This document shows, piece after piece, positions 12,330-23,419 of a stretch of 64,000 nt of DNA (its first letter is position 1; each line of letters begins with the position of its first letter). The notes below the pieces were generated by a model. It had not been told where the DNA came from and ran no database searches. It saw only the letters and a list, made by a program, of their open reading frames with translations. The position numbers and the translations under genes are program-made. The DNA is from Limonium bicolor. Lineage: Eukaryota; Streptophyta; Magnoliopsida; Caryophyllales; Plumbaginaceae. The stretch is from the NCBI GenBank assembly GCA_023374045.1, contig CM041783.1:98925298-98989297 (forward strand), in the 5' to 3' direction.

Positions 12330-13041
12330 TGTTGGAGACTTAAGTTTTGCAGATGATTGCCTCCTCAGTCAAAGTAGCGATGCAGAAAGACTTGGCGTTG
12401 TCGCTACTTACCAGCTCGAGTACCTCTGCAGAAGTATCTGTTCACTTGTTCCTATCTGCCAAGAAGCGTGACACTACTGAGTGGCTGCGGAAAACTCAGA
12501 TGCATGGGAGCGTGCACAAACGTGAGAACATGAAGCACAAACAGCTCCACGACTCGGATACTTACGGAAACAACTCAAGGAGCCGCTACATGAAGACTTC
12601 ACCGAAGATTTAGGATATAGTTAAACGAGTATATAAGCATACAATTGTAATTAGTTCTGTGTGCATTCTAGATTATTCAGAGAGAGAAACACCGCTTTGA
12701 GAGAGAAAGTATTTTGAGAGATCTTTGTGAGATAGTGTCAATCAGCTTAGGTATTTATTACCTATAGAGCACACATAGAACACTCCCCTTTACTCCTTGT
12801 GACGCATTGATCAAAGTCGAGAGTAGAGCGAGTGTTGGATGAGACAGAGTACCTCTGTCGAATCCCAAGATAGGAAGATAGGTTGTAATTCACATCGAAT
12901 TTCAATACAAGCAGAATCCTATCTTGTTAAGTTTAAACAAAAGCTTCCGCGTTATTATTTTCAGCACACATTTATTCTTCAAGCAGAGTTGGTCTAAGAC
13001 TAACACCTCAGACCTACTCGGTTAGCACCCCGATCCCATCA
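12330..13041 (+). repeat. 5' LTR of the copia element
   Basis: It starts TGTTGGAGAC and ends CCCATCA. The copy at 53117-53828 has the same length of 712 bp and differs by scattered substitutions, very few of them indels. The 88-codon frame at 12347-12613 lies wholly inside the LTR, is repeated in the 3' LTR, and is not considered a gene. Confidence 0.95.
12630..12636 (+). promoter_or_regulatory. TATA box of the copia 5' LTR promoter
   Basis: TATATAA occurs about 300 bases into the LTR and is preserved in the 3' LTR at 53417-53423. Transcription would start roughly 30 bases downstream, near 12665. Confidence 0.6.
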
Positions 13042-13043
13042 AG

Positions 13044-13055
13044 TGGTATCAGAGC
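13044..13055 (+). other. Primer binding site for tRNA-iMet (copia element)
   Basis: TGGTATCAGAGC lies two bases after the 5' LTR end. It is complementary to the 3' end of initiator tRNA-Met and primes minus-strand DNA synthesis. Confidence 0.92.
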
Positions 13056-13081
13056 CTGCGTTGGCTGACAAATCTCTTAAA

Positions 13082-15073
13082 ATGGCGGAAATCTCAAATA
13101 CAAACAACAACAACAGAATTCAAGTGGAGAACCCAAAGCTAACTTCCACAAACTACAACATGTGGAAAAACGAGATGGAGTCACACCTCCAGTCACTCAA
13201 TCAACAACTCTGGACGGTAGTGACGAACGGTAATTTCCCAGTTTCTGAAGGGAAAGATCCAAGCTCCTATACTGCTGAGGAGCGCAGATGTGTTGAGCTA
13301 AATGCCCAAGCTGTACGAGTCATCTACACTTGTCTCTCTCCACCCGAAAGAAGAAGAGTGTATCACATCAAGGTAGCGAAAGACATCTGGGATCACCTTC
13401 GAGCTGTTCATGAAGGAAATACTGAGCTTCGAAAGTCAAAGATACAAGAACTGAAGATGGACTACGAAAACTTTGTGGGAAAGCCTGGAGAATCCCTCAG
13501 CGACATGCTTGCACGATTCACTGAACTCACTACTATTATGGAAGAGCTGCAGATTGGAGAGTCAAATGAAAATATCAACAACAAATTTCTGGATAGTCTG
13601 GGCGAAGAATGGACCGAAAGTGTTATCTCTACGAAGGCTTCCAAAAGTCTAGAAAAATTGACTTTGACTGACTTGGGATCCTATCTTCAGTCCATCAACA
13701 AATACAAGTTGAATATCAAAAATAGAGGTAACGCTTCTCACTCTAACCATATTGTCTCTTATTCCAATGTGAATCAAGCTTTGCAGGTAAAGACTACACC
13801 CAGTCAGACATCAGCCCACCAGAATGAGCCATTCCATTATGAGACTACCTCTCCAAATCAGGATTTAATCCAGCAGCTTCGGGACACTCTGATTGACGGC
13901 ATAATAGAGGAAGGATCAGCGAACACCTTCGAACATATGGCCATGCTGATCAAGAACTTTAAGAAATTCATGCGAGATCGATCAGAAAGAAATAGTCCAA
14001 ACAGGTTCAGCCCAAATCAAAACCGACAATATCAATCCTACAACCGTAATCAGCAAGGCAATACTGGAACTGGAGACCGAGTATGCTTCAAATGCCTGAA
14101 GCCGAGGCACAACACCAACAACTGTCCACTCAAGAAAAAGGATGATCGTGTGCAATCATCACTGATAGCAAATTCAGCATGGGGAGACACCGACTCAGAA
14201 GAACCTGAGATGGGAACATCAAGCTTAATTTGCCTTATGGCTCATAAAAGTCAGGTATGCAAGAGTCCCTCTTCAGAGGTAACTGAATATTTCTCAGACT
14301 CATGTGCTATTCCTTCTTTAGATTTATCTACTTACTACATAGACCCCAATCATCCTGAATTTGAATTAACTGAAGAACACGAAAGAGTAGCTTCTCATTA
14401 CGAAGAAATTCATGTGCTAAAGGGTCATGTCAACAACAATCGACTTAAATTGCAAAAGTCTGAAGGAAAGGCCGAAAACCTTGAAAGTGAGTTAAGAGAT
14501 GCTCACAGTCTCATCAGCTCCTTAAAAACCCAAGTTTATTCCCTACAGAAAAATCGTTCCAAAATTCCACAAAAGTTCTTCAAACCAATTACCTTTGTTC
14601 GTGAGGTTGCTGCCATGCAAAAACCAAAATTCTTTGAAAACAAACTCCGTGAGTCAAAAGAAAGACAAGTTCAACTCGAGAAAGAGGTTGATTCAATGAA
14701 TATCGCTCTTAAAAAGTCTCAGATGGAATCACTCTCATCATCGAGTCCTCCTTACTGGCTGAAAAACAAAGGTAAAGTTAATCTGCCGAAAATGGCCTCA
14801 AAACCCAACGATCTTCAAAGAAGAAAATTCCAAAAAGAAAAATTTGAAAACAAATTTCATTGGCAAAAGAAGTATGTTCATCTACCGTCTTTACTAATTT
14901 GTGGCTACTGTGGCTACGACGGGCACATTCACTCATCATGCCATAAGCTTGGCAGAGATTTATCCTTCAATATGCAACGTTTACATACTCTGTCTAAAGC
15001 ACGACATCTTCACAGCTCTTTTGTTTCAAAGAGGGAACCCAAGTTCCCCTGGGTTCCCAAATCTGACCTCTGA
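13082..15073 (+). CDS. gag: Copia Gag polyprotein (nucleocapsid/capsid), intact frame
   Basis: Gag packages the element RNA into cytoplasmic virus-like particles. The first ATG after the primer site gives 663 residues; the frame is also open upstream, but only through the primer site. The N-terminal part has the copia gag signature (N-x-MWKNEMESHL, residues ~25-40, followed by a UBN2-like region to ~220). A CX2CX4HX4C zinc knuckle (CFKCLKPRHNTNNC) lies near residue 334, and a second (CGYCGYDGHIHSSC) near 606. Between them is a Glu/Lys/Leu-rich stretch (~430-550) that looks like coiled coil. Two knuckles around a coiled coil are typical of Sireviruses. The frame stops with TGA just before pol, which lies in a different frame. 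The start is inferred from position and Gag homology. Confidence 0.85.
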   Translation: MAEISNTNNNNRIQVENPKLTSTNYNMWKNEMESHLQSLNQQLWTVVTNGNFPVSEGKDPSSYTAEERRCVELNAQAVRVIYTCLSPPERRRVYHIKVAKDIWDHLRAVHEGNTELRKSKIQELKMDYENFVGKPGESLSDMLARFTELTTIMEELQIGESNENINNKFLDSLGEEWTESVISTKASKSLEKLTLTDLGSYLQSINKYKLNIKNRGNASHSNHIVSYSNVNQALQVKTTPSQTSAHQNEPFHYETTSPNQDLIQQLRDTLIDGIIEEGSANTFEHMAMLIKNFKKFMRDRSERNSPNRFSPNQNRQYQSYNRNQQGNTGTGDRVCFKCLKPRHNTNNCPLKKKDDRVQSSLIANSAWGDTDSEEPEMGTSSLICLMAHKSQVCKSPSSEVTEYFSDSCAIPSLDLSTYYIDPNHPEFELTEEHERVASHYEEIHVLKGHVNNNRLKLQKSEGKAENLESELRDAHSLISSLKTQVYSLQKNRSKIPQKFFKPITFVREVAAMQKPKFFENKLRESKERQVQLEKEVDSMNIALKKSQMESLSSSSPPYWLKNKGKVNLPKMASKPNDLQRRKFQKEKFENKFHWQKKYVHLPSLLICGYCGYDGHIHSSCHKLGRDLSFNMQRLHTLSKARHLHSSFVSKREPKFPWVPKSDL

Positions 15074-15093
15074 TTGTCTTGTAAGGAGAGGCC

Positions 15094-18000
15094 GTGGACA
15101 ATGACTCTTGGTTTCTAGATAGTGGATGCTCAAGACATATGACAGGAGACCCTGACAAGTTCACGACTCTCTCTCAACACCATGGGGGAAAGATCACTTT
15201 CGGCGACAATGCTCATGGTGAAATCATTGGTATTGGAACTGTCGGTAATCCCACTCTCTTTAAGATAGAAAATGTTAATTTAGTAGATGAACTTGGACAC
15301 AGCCTTCTAAGTATTTCTCAAATATGTGATCTCTCTAATGTTGTTCTTTTCTCGGCCTCTGACTGCAAAATCTTTGATGAGCAAACAGGTCTTCTAAAAG
15401 CCACTGGTATAAGGGTGAACAATCTTTACAAATTATCTCTTGAAAACCCTAACCTAGATGGCACTCTCTGTCTCAGTGTACAGGACAAGAATATCCCCTT
15501 ATCGCACTATCGTTTAGGTCATGCACACGGCAAACTCCTCAACAAAATCAAAAACAAAAATCTTGTAGTAGGACTTCCTCAGACAAATTTCTTCAAGACC
15601 GACACCCTCTGTCCTGCGTGTGTACAAGGTAAACATTCGAGAGCAAGTTTTCCAGGTAAAACAGAAATGTCTACATCATCCCCGCTGGACATGTTGCACA
15701 TGGATCTATGTGGTCCAATGCGTGTTCAAAGCAAGAGTGGTAAGAAGTACGTTCTAGTCATCGTTGATGACCATTCACGATGGACATGGGTACTCTTTCT
15801 TAAGAACAAGTCGGAGACATTCTCTGAATTAGAAATTCTGTTCAAAATGATTACTAACAAACTGTCCACTACTGTCAAGACAATTCGTTCTAACAACGGT
15901 ACAGAATTTTGCAATTTCTAGTTTTCAGAATTTTGCAGGACAAAGGGAGTCATGCATCAAACATCAGCTGCTCACACTCCACAACAAAACGGAGTAGTAG
16001 AACGAAATAATCGCACCTTGGTAGAAATGGCAAGAAAAATGCTCATTGATAGTAACCTCCCAGCCTCATACTGGGCAGAAGCGATCAACACTGCAGCATA
16101 CATCCTGAATCGAGCGTCAATTCATCTCTTCATCGGCAAAACCCCATATGAAACCATCAAAGGTCGCCCTCCTTCAGTAACTCATCTACGGCGCTTTGGA
16201 TGCAAGTGTTTCATACACAACAATGGAAAAGATAATCTCGGCAAGTTTGCTTCTAAAAGTGATGAAGGAATCTTCCTTGGATACTCATCACATAGTTGAG
16301 CTTATAGAGTACTCAATAAACGCACATCGTGTCTTGAAGAAAGTCCTCATATTCGTTTTGAAGAACTCTCTAACTCTAGCGACTGCGAACACAACCCAAA
16401 TGAACCACATGAAGATGCCTCAGATACTACCTTCATTGAAATACTAGTAGCTACCATCCCTGCACCACAAACACCTCTTACAACAGACTCATCCTCCGAC
16501 AGCGACGATGACCCTGATGACTCATTTAAGGATGCCTCACCTACTCCCACACACGAACCACCACCTCCTCCACAAACCACAACCACAACCACACCTAACA
16601 ATCACCAAACACCAGATCCCTCCACTAATCTCCCATCAACCTCTGCAAGAAAATTTCAACAAGCCTCCGCTCACCCAATTACTCAAATCCTAAGTGATCC
16701 ATCTAAAGGCATTCAAACATGCAGTGAGATCCATCAGAATCTCTGTGCCTTCAATGCCTTCCTATCCACAATCGAACCTAAGAATGTCCAACAAGCTCTA
16801 CAGGATCATGACTGGATACTCCCCATGCTAGAAGAACTACATTCTCTATAAAGAGACTCTGTCCGGAGACTTGTTCCTTGTCCAACAAACCATAAACCAA
16901 TTGGTACCAAATGGGTGTTTCGCAACAAGTTAGATGATCAAGGGAATATCTCTCGCAACAAAGCTAGACTGGTAGTTCAAGGATACGCTCAAGCTGAAGG
17001 AATTGATTACGATGAAACTTATGCTCCAGTAGCTCGAATTGAGGCAATTCGAATACTCGTGGCCTACGGCTCATCGAGGTATGAAGCTCTACCAAATGGA
17101 TGTAAAAATTTCATTTTTACATGGATACATCGATAGAGATGTTTGTGTTGCTCAACCACCGGGCTTCGAAGATCCACACCACCCGGAGTATGTCTACAAG
17201 CTAGATAAAGCATTATATGGCCTGAAGCAAGCACCACGGGCATGGTATGAGCGTCTCTCATCTTACTTATTGTCCCATGGGTTCATTCGAGGTAAGGTTG
17301 GCAAAACTCTTTTCACTCTCACCAAAGGTGAAGACATACTCATTGTGCAAATCTACGTCGACGATATAATTTATGGATCCACTATTCCTGAATTATGTTC
17401 ATTCTTTTCTGATCTTATGAGTAAAGAGTTTGAAATGAGTGCTCTTGGAGAATTAAAATTCTTTTTAGGTCTTCAAATCATTCAGCAAGAAAACGGGACT
17501 CAAATTCATTAACAGAAATACATTCACGAGTTGTTACTCAAATACACGATGCAGGATTCGAAAGCCACACCCACTCCAATGTCCGCAACAGAGAAACTAC
17601 ATCTAGATGAAAAAGGAATTGTTGTTGATGCTACACTATACAGAGGTATGATAGGTTCTCTCCTTTATTTAACAGTAAGTAGGCCTGATATTCTCTATGT
17701 TGTATGTCTCTGTGCAAGATTTCAGGCAAACCCAAAAGAATCACACCTACAAAGCGTAAAGCGAATCTTTCGCTATATGAAAAGCACCCAGGACATGTAC
17801 CTCTGGTACCCAAGAACTCCTGATTTCACTCTAATGGGTTATAGTGATTCTGATTTTACAAGCTCCTTATTAGACAGAATAAGCACGTATGGCACTACAC
17901 AATTTTTAGGACTCTGTCTTGTCACTTGGAGTTCAAAGAAGCAAAACACGGTAGCCTTGTCATCTGCTGAGGCTGATTATGTCTCCGCAGCTACTTGCTG

Positions 18001-18298
18001 TGCACAGATACTCTGGATACAACAACAACTACAGGATTATCTCATTCCTCTTACTTGTACTACAATTTTCTGTGACAATAATAGTGCTATTGATTTATCT
18101 AAAAACCCAGTTCATCATTCCAGGACAAAGCACATTGAAATTCGTCACCATTTCTTAAGAGATTGCGTTGAAAAAGGGCAGATACAACTAGAATATGTTC
18201 CTACGTTAGATCATCTTGCAGACATATTCACTAAACCGTTGCAACGAGGTCCCTTCGAAGCTCTACGTTCACACCTAGGTATGACCCGTATGACTTAG
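15094..18298 (+). pseudogene. pol: Copia Pol polyprotein (protease-integrase-RT-RNase H), broken
   Basis: Pol would supply the enzymes for processing, reverse transcription and integration. Protease motif DSG is at ~15118. Integrase has its H..H..C..C zinc site at ~15505-15625, and its catalytic core runs over ~15700-16050. The second catalytic Asp, normally in an SDNG context, is Asn here (SNNG, ~15889). The RT block with YVDD is at 17354-17365, and RNase H covers ~17940-18200. Breaks are an in-frame TAG at 15919, TGA at 16297, TAA near 16849, a frameshift near 17075 and TAA at 17510. The frame differs from gag by two bases (equivalently -1). This copy cannot make functional Pol. The last open segment runs 17531-18298. 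Confidence 0.93.
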
Positions 18299-18629
18299 CT
18301 AAGGTTGTATCTCCTTCTCTTGGTTTTACATTATCTGGGTGAAATGCATGAATACGTCTGATGACCTAGTTTGTCTGTCAAATAAACAAAACACCGGCGT
18401 AAAAACAAGAGTCGTTGCTTTCTGAAAAACCTCCCGCGAATTTTTCGCCCTATAATCCGCAACAACCCAGCTCAACCAATCAGCCCACTCCTACCTTGAC
18501 ACAACATGTCTGCCTATATTCCGACGTCAATATCTTTCTCTCCCACGACCAATCCAACCTATTCCGGTTTCCTTGCCTCTCTTTGCCTTCCCTAAACCTC
18601 TGCCCACTACCAACATCGATGATTGTCAA

Positions 18630-19584
18630 ATGGCTACAAACCCTAACCCTAAGCAAGCCACCATGTTTTCCGACGCCGAACTACCTAATGATCCTCAGCT
18701 TCTCCAAGCCCTAATCAACAAACTCACCATATTCCAAGCCAAACAAACACCTACTTCCACCTCCGACTCCACCGCTGTAGCCCCCGCCATGTCCATCGAC
18801 ACCCAACCCATCACCACCACTTTACCCACTATGTCAACTGAACCCACTACCATTGTCCACACTACGGCATCCCAACGATCAGAAACCACCTCATCTCCAA
18901 CCAAACAATCGTCACCACCCACCACCAACGACTAATGACACAACCCAAACACCATAACAAAATCACCGACACAACTCTAGTTTGGATCCCTTCCACCCGC
19001 TGATGAAGAAACCCAGAACCCACAACCCAACTCCCCTGCCAAAGAACCTATAGAAGTCCATGACCTCGAAACCCAACCTGCTGCTCCTGAAAACTCACCT
19101 CCTCCAAAGAAAACCTGCCGTGCTAAATCCAATGTCCCCAGACCTCCAGCCACAAGAACCCTACGCTCTAGGGCTAAGTCATCTTCGAAACCCACTTCTG
19201 AAGCTCCTGTACCTGCACCATCCCCTATAGTCACGGCACCACCAGTTGAAGACAAGCCGCGCGACACCACCAACTTCTCTACCCAGGCGGACTCCGACAC
19301 GGCAACCACTTCCACTAGAAAGCAACTCCGTCCTCGCTCTGAGTCTGTCCCACCATCTCCTACTCAACGACTAGGTCTGATCGATACTCACTCTGCCATC
19401 TACTCCCTACCAGTCGACGACTCTATTGAGTCCTGAAACTTGGTAAAAGGAAAGCTACTTGACCTGGACTGGCTCCACTCGATGGAGTTCGACATGTTCA
19501 AGGAGGTGTTTCACTTTCAAAACTGAATTCATCTCTTCCACGGCATTCACACCTACCATGAAGCAGAGGCCTATCAGTTCTACC
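18630..19584 (+). pseudogene. Envelope-like third ORF of the copia element, N-terminal part, broken
   Basis: After pol a further reading frame starts with ATG at 18630. It is rich in Pro, Ser, Thr and Lys and resembles the variable N-terminal half of the envelope-like ORF of Sireviruses. The first stop is at about 18933. Open sequence resumes in another frame near 18977 and continues, through stops near 19435 and 19525, into a segment with HEAEAYQFY. That segment recalls the 'putative plant transposon protein' domain found in such ORFs. The frame is then cut at 19584 by the giant-LTR element and continues at 51771. No signal peptide or clear membrane segment is visible. An envelope role is only a hypothesis in the literature for this ORF class. 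Confidence 0.65.
19580..19584. other. Target site duplication CTACC, left copy (giant-LTR element)
   Basis: CTACC precedes TGTGGAGGG at 19585 and recurs at 51766-51770 right after the other end, CTACA. The copia reading frame runs through the site if one copy and the insert are ignored, which confirms the border. Confidence 0.93.
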
Positions 19585-20429
19585 TGTGGAGGGTGATTTT
19601 TCGGTATGATGGGGGTCTATCTAAATATGGTCAGACTGAAAAGCCTAGATCCTAAAATGTCATTCTGTGGAGGGTGAAAACCCGTTATTCTGACATCCCT
19701 CAAATACCTACTAAATCGTCCGTCTTTCCCAGAAAGCATAAAGGGGAATGCAAGTGTGCATTACACCCGCTCTCGATGGGCTCCACGCGGACTTATGCCC
19801 TAAAGGCGGAATTGACTAGAGTCGCCACCTTGTTTGACCTATGATACTAGGAAGGAAGATCGGGTTCTAAGAACCGTTAATTGACTCTGATGATTTGTTG
19901 CCTATGGATAGGACTTATCTGATCATACTAGATATTCTGTGTGGGTTCGCACTGGGTTACACCCCTTGGAAGTGGCAACGACCACGACATCGGATTGGTG
20001 CCCGAGGAAACCTCGGTCTCCAATTGTCGGGATTGCCTTCTTTCAAAACCTTTTTGAAGAGATTCATTTCAAAGCCAAGGATAGGATTAGGACAGGAGGG
20101 GAGGAAACGAGTGGATGAGGCGAGCTTTTCTGCCAAGCTAACGCCAAGAAGAAGAATTGATGAATTCGAATGAGTATAGAATGAAAGACTAGGAGTTTGA
20201 TTTTGAGAGTTGAAGAAGTCGAGGGTTTGTGGGAGTCAGAGGGGATTTGAATGTTTTGAGAGATATGAAGAACACCTTAGAGTGGGAAAAGGTTTTTCTT
20301 TATTGAAATAGGGTCGCACCCTAGATGGGCTGCCTACGTACTCAACTCCCTGTTGAGATCAGACCTTACGTAGTTCAGGGGTTTTTGGAATTTTGGAAGT
20401 TTTGATGTTTTAGGGTTTTTAGAAATGCT

Positions 20430-20630
20430 TGATGTGTGGGATGCTGTAGTCTGTGAGACGCTCGGGTCTTATGAGATGTTTGAAATCTTGAGATGTCGAA
20501 ATCTGTGAGACGCTCGGATCTGTGAGACACTCGGGCCTGTGAGATGCTCTGGTCTATGAGATATTCGAATCATTGGAATAACAAAGTCTGTGAGACGCTC
20601 TGGTCTGTGAGACATTCTGAGTGTAGGGGA
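20430..20630. repeat. Minisatellite based on TCTGTGAGACGCTCGG
   Basis: About eight imperfect copies of CTGTGAGACGCTC-type modules lie within 200 bases. The same array occurs in the other LTR at about 46910-47095. It was therefore present when the LTRs were formed and is not a later expansion. Confidence 0.75.
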
Positions 20631-20734
20631 TAATTGAATTTTTGGAGGATGATTTGAATTCGTGAGAATATTAGAGTCTGTGGTATTCGAGATTTTGAGG
20701 AGTTTAAAGCTTATGAGGTTTGGAATTATTAGGG

Positions 20735-21500
20735 ATTTAAAATAATTTTTGAATTGAATTGAAATTGAGATTGAATTGGGGTTGAATTGAAATGGGAAGG
20801 AATTGAATTTGAATTATGAATCAAATTTGAATTTTAATTGGAATTGAACTGAAAACTGAATTGATTTGGGATTGATTCGAATCGAATTGAGATTGAATTG
20901 AATGAATTTGAATTGAATCGGAATGAATGAATTTGAATTGAATCGGAACGAATGAATTTGAATTGAATCGGAACGAATGAATTTTTATCGAATTAGAATT
21001 GAAAGAATTTTTATCGAATTGGAATTGAAAGAATTTTTGTCGAATTGAAATGAATGAATTTTTTATCGAATCAGAATTGAAAGACTTTTTTTTTCATCAA
21101 ATTGGAATGGATGAATTTTTATTGAATCGGAATGAATGAATTTGAATTGAATCGGAATGGATGAATTTTTATCGAATAGAATTGAATCAAATTGGAAAGA
21201 ATGAATTTTAGAATTGAATCTCTAATCGAATTGGGAATTGAAACGTGGGATTAAAAGAATTTATGAATGAATTTGAGTTGAATGAATTTTCTAATCGAAT
21301 TTAATTTGATTTTGTTGAGAAATTGAGATTGATTTGAATTGATTTTGGAATGAAATTGACATTAAATTGGAATTGAGATTGAATTAAGAAATGAATTGGA
21401 ATTGGGATTGGATTGCAATGGATTGATTTGAAATTGAATTTTTGGGCTGAATTTGGAATTGAATTTTGGGTTTTGAATTGGATTTGTATTGATTGAAACT
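20735..21500. repeat. AT-rich low-complexity block built on GAATTGAAT / GAATCGGAATGAAT
   Basis: About 760 bases consist almost wholly of variants of GAATTGAA, TTTTTATCGAAT and GAATCGGAATGAAT. The other LTR has the same block at 47210-47980. The 120-codon minus-strand frame there (47210-47572, rich in Ser, Asn, Phe, Ile and Gln) is a by-product of the repeat. Confidence 0.8.
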
Positions 21501-22378
21501 AATCATTGAGTGTGAGTTTTATTCTGACAATTATTGATTGTTTGGAAATTTTTATACGGGAAGGGCATTCCCCACCGACCAGACTCTACGGCCCGTTTGA
21601 GTGAGGAACATCCCAGAACCTAGAAGTCTTTCTAAACTAGACTTGACGAGTCCAGAAATAAGTGGGTAAGTCTAAAGGTTATTCTATGGCCACCTGTTCT
21701 AGCCCGGTTCGGCTAACAATGAGTTGGGCCCGGGATGAAAGTGAAATTTGGGCTGAGGTTTAAAGCAGCCCAAACGGGCTCAGCCCATTATGTTATGAGA
21801 ATGAAGCAATAGTTAAACGTTGAATTCATCACAAAGCGGGACATAGAAACTGAAAATTATCACGACAGTCATCACCAAACTGACACGGCAGCTAAATACC
21901 AACATCAAAATCCAATTGCCTATTTATTCGACCAAGTGAGTAAGTATGGAAATAAAGCTACGCAACCAAAGTTTCATAAAAAAAAATATTAAATTAAAAT
22001 GCCTTGCACCAGCAGAGGCCATTTAAGCTTTAACTAAATTCATAATGATTAAACACGTCGATCATTGATTCCGGGTTTGTTCTTTCTGGTTGGTGAACCC
22101 TGAACCAGGAGCTAAACAATCTTAAACACACAAACCAAAGAGAGAAGGTAGGTCGAGCTAAGAATTAACCCACATTTCCGTTTTCTGTTTCCATCTGGTT
22201 AGACCTCTACCGGGACACCGCAAGCTATTAACCGATTTATGCCTCTTCTCTGACTCGCTTTTGCTCTAATTCACCCACTCCTGCTGTTCGAAAATCAAAC
22301 TTACAAAGCATAACCAAATGTAAACAAACGGCTAGTTTTTATCTCAAACAATCATTATCTTGCTCTTAACAATTAATC

Positions 22379-22381
22379 CAT
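22379..22381. other. Target site duplication CAT, left copy (CACTA element)
   Basis: CAT before CACTAGTAC is repeated after the right end at 35545-35547. The undisturbed site survives in the other LTR at 48847-48849 as ATCCATGCAATG with a single CAT, so the empty site is present in the same window. Confidence 0.95.
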
Positions 22382-22396
22382 CACTAGTACAAAAAA
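22382..22396 (+). repeat. CACTA left terminal inverted repeat
   Basis: CACTAGTACAAAAAA pairs with the right terminus at 35530-35544 with one mismatch at base 9. These ends are the sites of transposase cleavage. Confidence 0.93.
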
Positions 22397-22400
22397 CGTG

Positions 22401-22735
22401 TATTTCGGCGCCCCTATTTCGGCGGTTGTAGATAAAACCGCCGTAATAGGGGCCCGAGATGTATACCGTATGTAAAAAGGGGGTCTATTTCGGCGGTTTC
22501 CTAGATATGAACGCCGAAATAGGCCCTTTTAATAATAAAAAAAATTAAAGAGACCATTTCGGCGGTTCCTTACACGAAAACCGCCGAATAGGTGTTTTGT
22601 TTGTTCTTTTTTAAAAAATTAATGATCTATTTCGGCGGTTCTTTGTTAGGAACCGCCGAAATAGGTTTCTTTAATTTTTTAATAATTAAAAAGGGCCTAT
22701 TTCGGGTTCTTTGTTAGGAACTGCCGAATAGGTCC
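22401..22735. repeat. CACTA left subterminal hairpin repeats (CCTATTTCGGCGGTT)
   Basis: Five paired modules lie at 22413-22450, 22485-22523, 22553-22592, 22626-22664 and 22696-22732. Each has CTATTTCGGCGGTT, a loop of 8-12 bases, and the inverted AACCGCCGAAATAGG. In En/Spm such subterminal copies bind the TNPA regulator; here that role is inferred from position and repetition. Confidence 0.85.
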
Positions 22736-22779
22736 TTTTAATTAAACCCCAACCCGATTCAAAACAATTACGATTTCAT

Positions 22780-22960
22780 TAGGTCTAATTACCCCTCTTC
22801 TCTCTCTCGTTCCACGGCGACTGCGAACCCACCACCGCCACCACAGCCGTATTCCGGCGCCCTCCTCCTCCTCTCGCTGTCGCCGGTGTCGCGCGTCGGT
22901 GGTGGTCTTCGTGTGGCGTCGCCGCCCTCATTCCGCCATTTAAACAGAGGCGAAACAGAG
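22780..22960 (+). promoter_or_regulatory. GC-rich, CT-rich putative leader exon of the CACTA transcript
   Basis: After AT-rich DNA the base composition jumps to GC- and CpG-rich between 22800 and 22955. A CT-rich start (CTCTTCTCTCTCTCGTT) at 22793 looks like a plant 5' UTR. The block ends at a splice donor, CAGAG|GTGAGC, at 22961. It is the best candidate for the promoter-proximal first exon of both downstream genes. No start codon with a long frame is present. Confidence 0.5.
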
Positions 22961-23419
22961 GTGAGCAACCCTAACTTTGTTTTCGATTTTGTTTATTTAA
23001 TTGTTAATTTGTTGTTAAACTGATAGATTGTTGTCACATTATGATTGTGGATGATGATATTTATTGTGTGTGTGAAATTTTGCAAGATTTGGTTGTTAAA
23101 CTATTAAATTTGTATGCACACAAGGTGTTCGACGAAATGTCCGAGTGAATTTTTGTGCTGTTTTTGGCCCTTCTTTTAAGTATAGTTAGGTTAGCTTTTT
23201 TGGGCTAGATTTATAAGCTTATAAACGTATGAATGAGTGTTGTAATATGTGCAATAAATGAAACAATCGGTTCTGTAACATCAGTTTTCCAGAGGTTATA
23301 TGAAATTTGTATTGGCGTGATGATCATCTTGGAAGTGTACTCACACGCTTGACCATGCATAAACAAAGTCAATAACCAGAACAAAGCTAAATGTCAAGTC
23401 CAGGGGTAACACTCGAAAC

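Larger units (their letters stand above)
19585..22381 (-). repeat. 3' LTR of the giant-LTR element, part nearest the element end (2797 bp)
   Basis: This part matches 46058-48849 almost base for base, mainly with substitutions. It contains no gene. The 92-codon frame at 19895-20173 is simply repeated in the other LTR (46368-46646). The part ends where the CACTA element inserted (target CAT, 22379-22381). Confidence 0.93.

Noticed and set aside
12347..12613. 88-codon frame repeated at 53134-53400
   Set aside because: Both copies lie inside the copia LTRs, so the repetition reflects LTR duplication and not a conserved gene.
19895..20173. 92-codon frame repeated almost unchanged at 46368-46646
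   Set aside because: Both are inside the giant LTRs, which are near-identical throughout. Preservation is no evidence of coding selection, and no domain is recognised.
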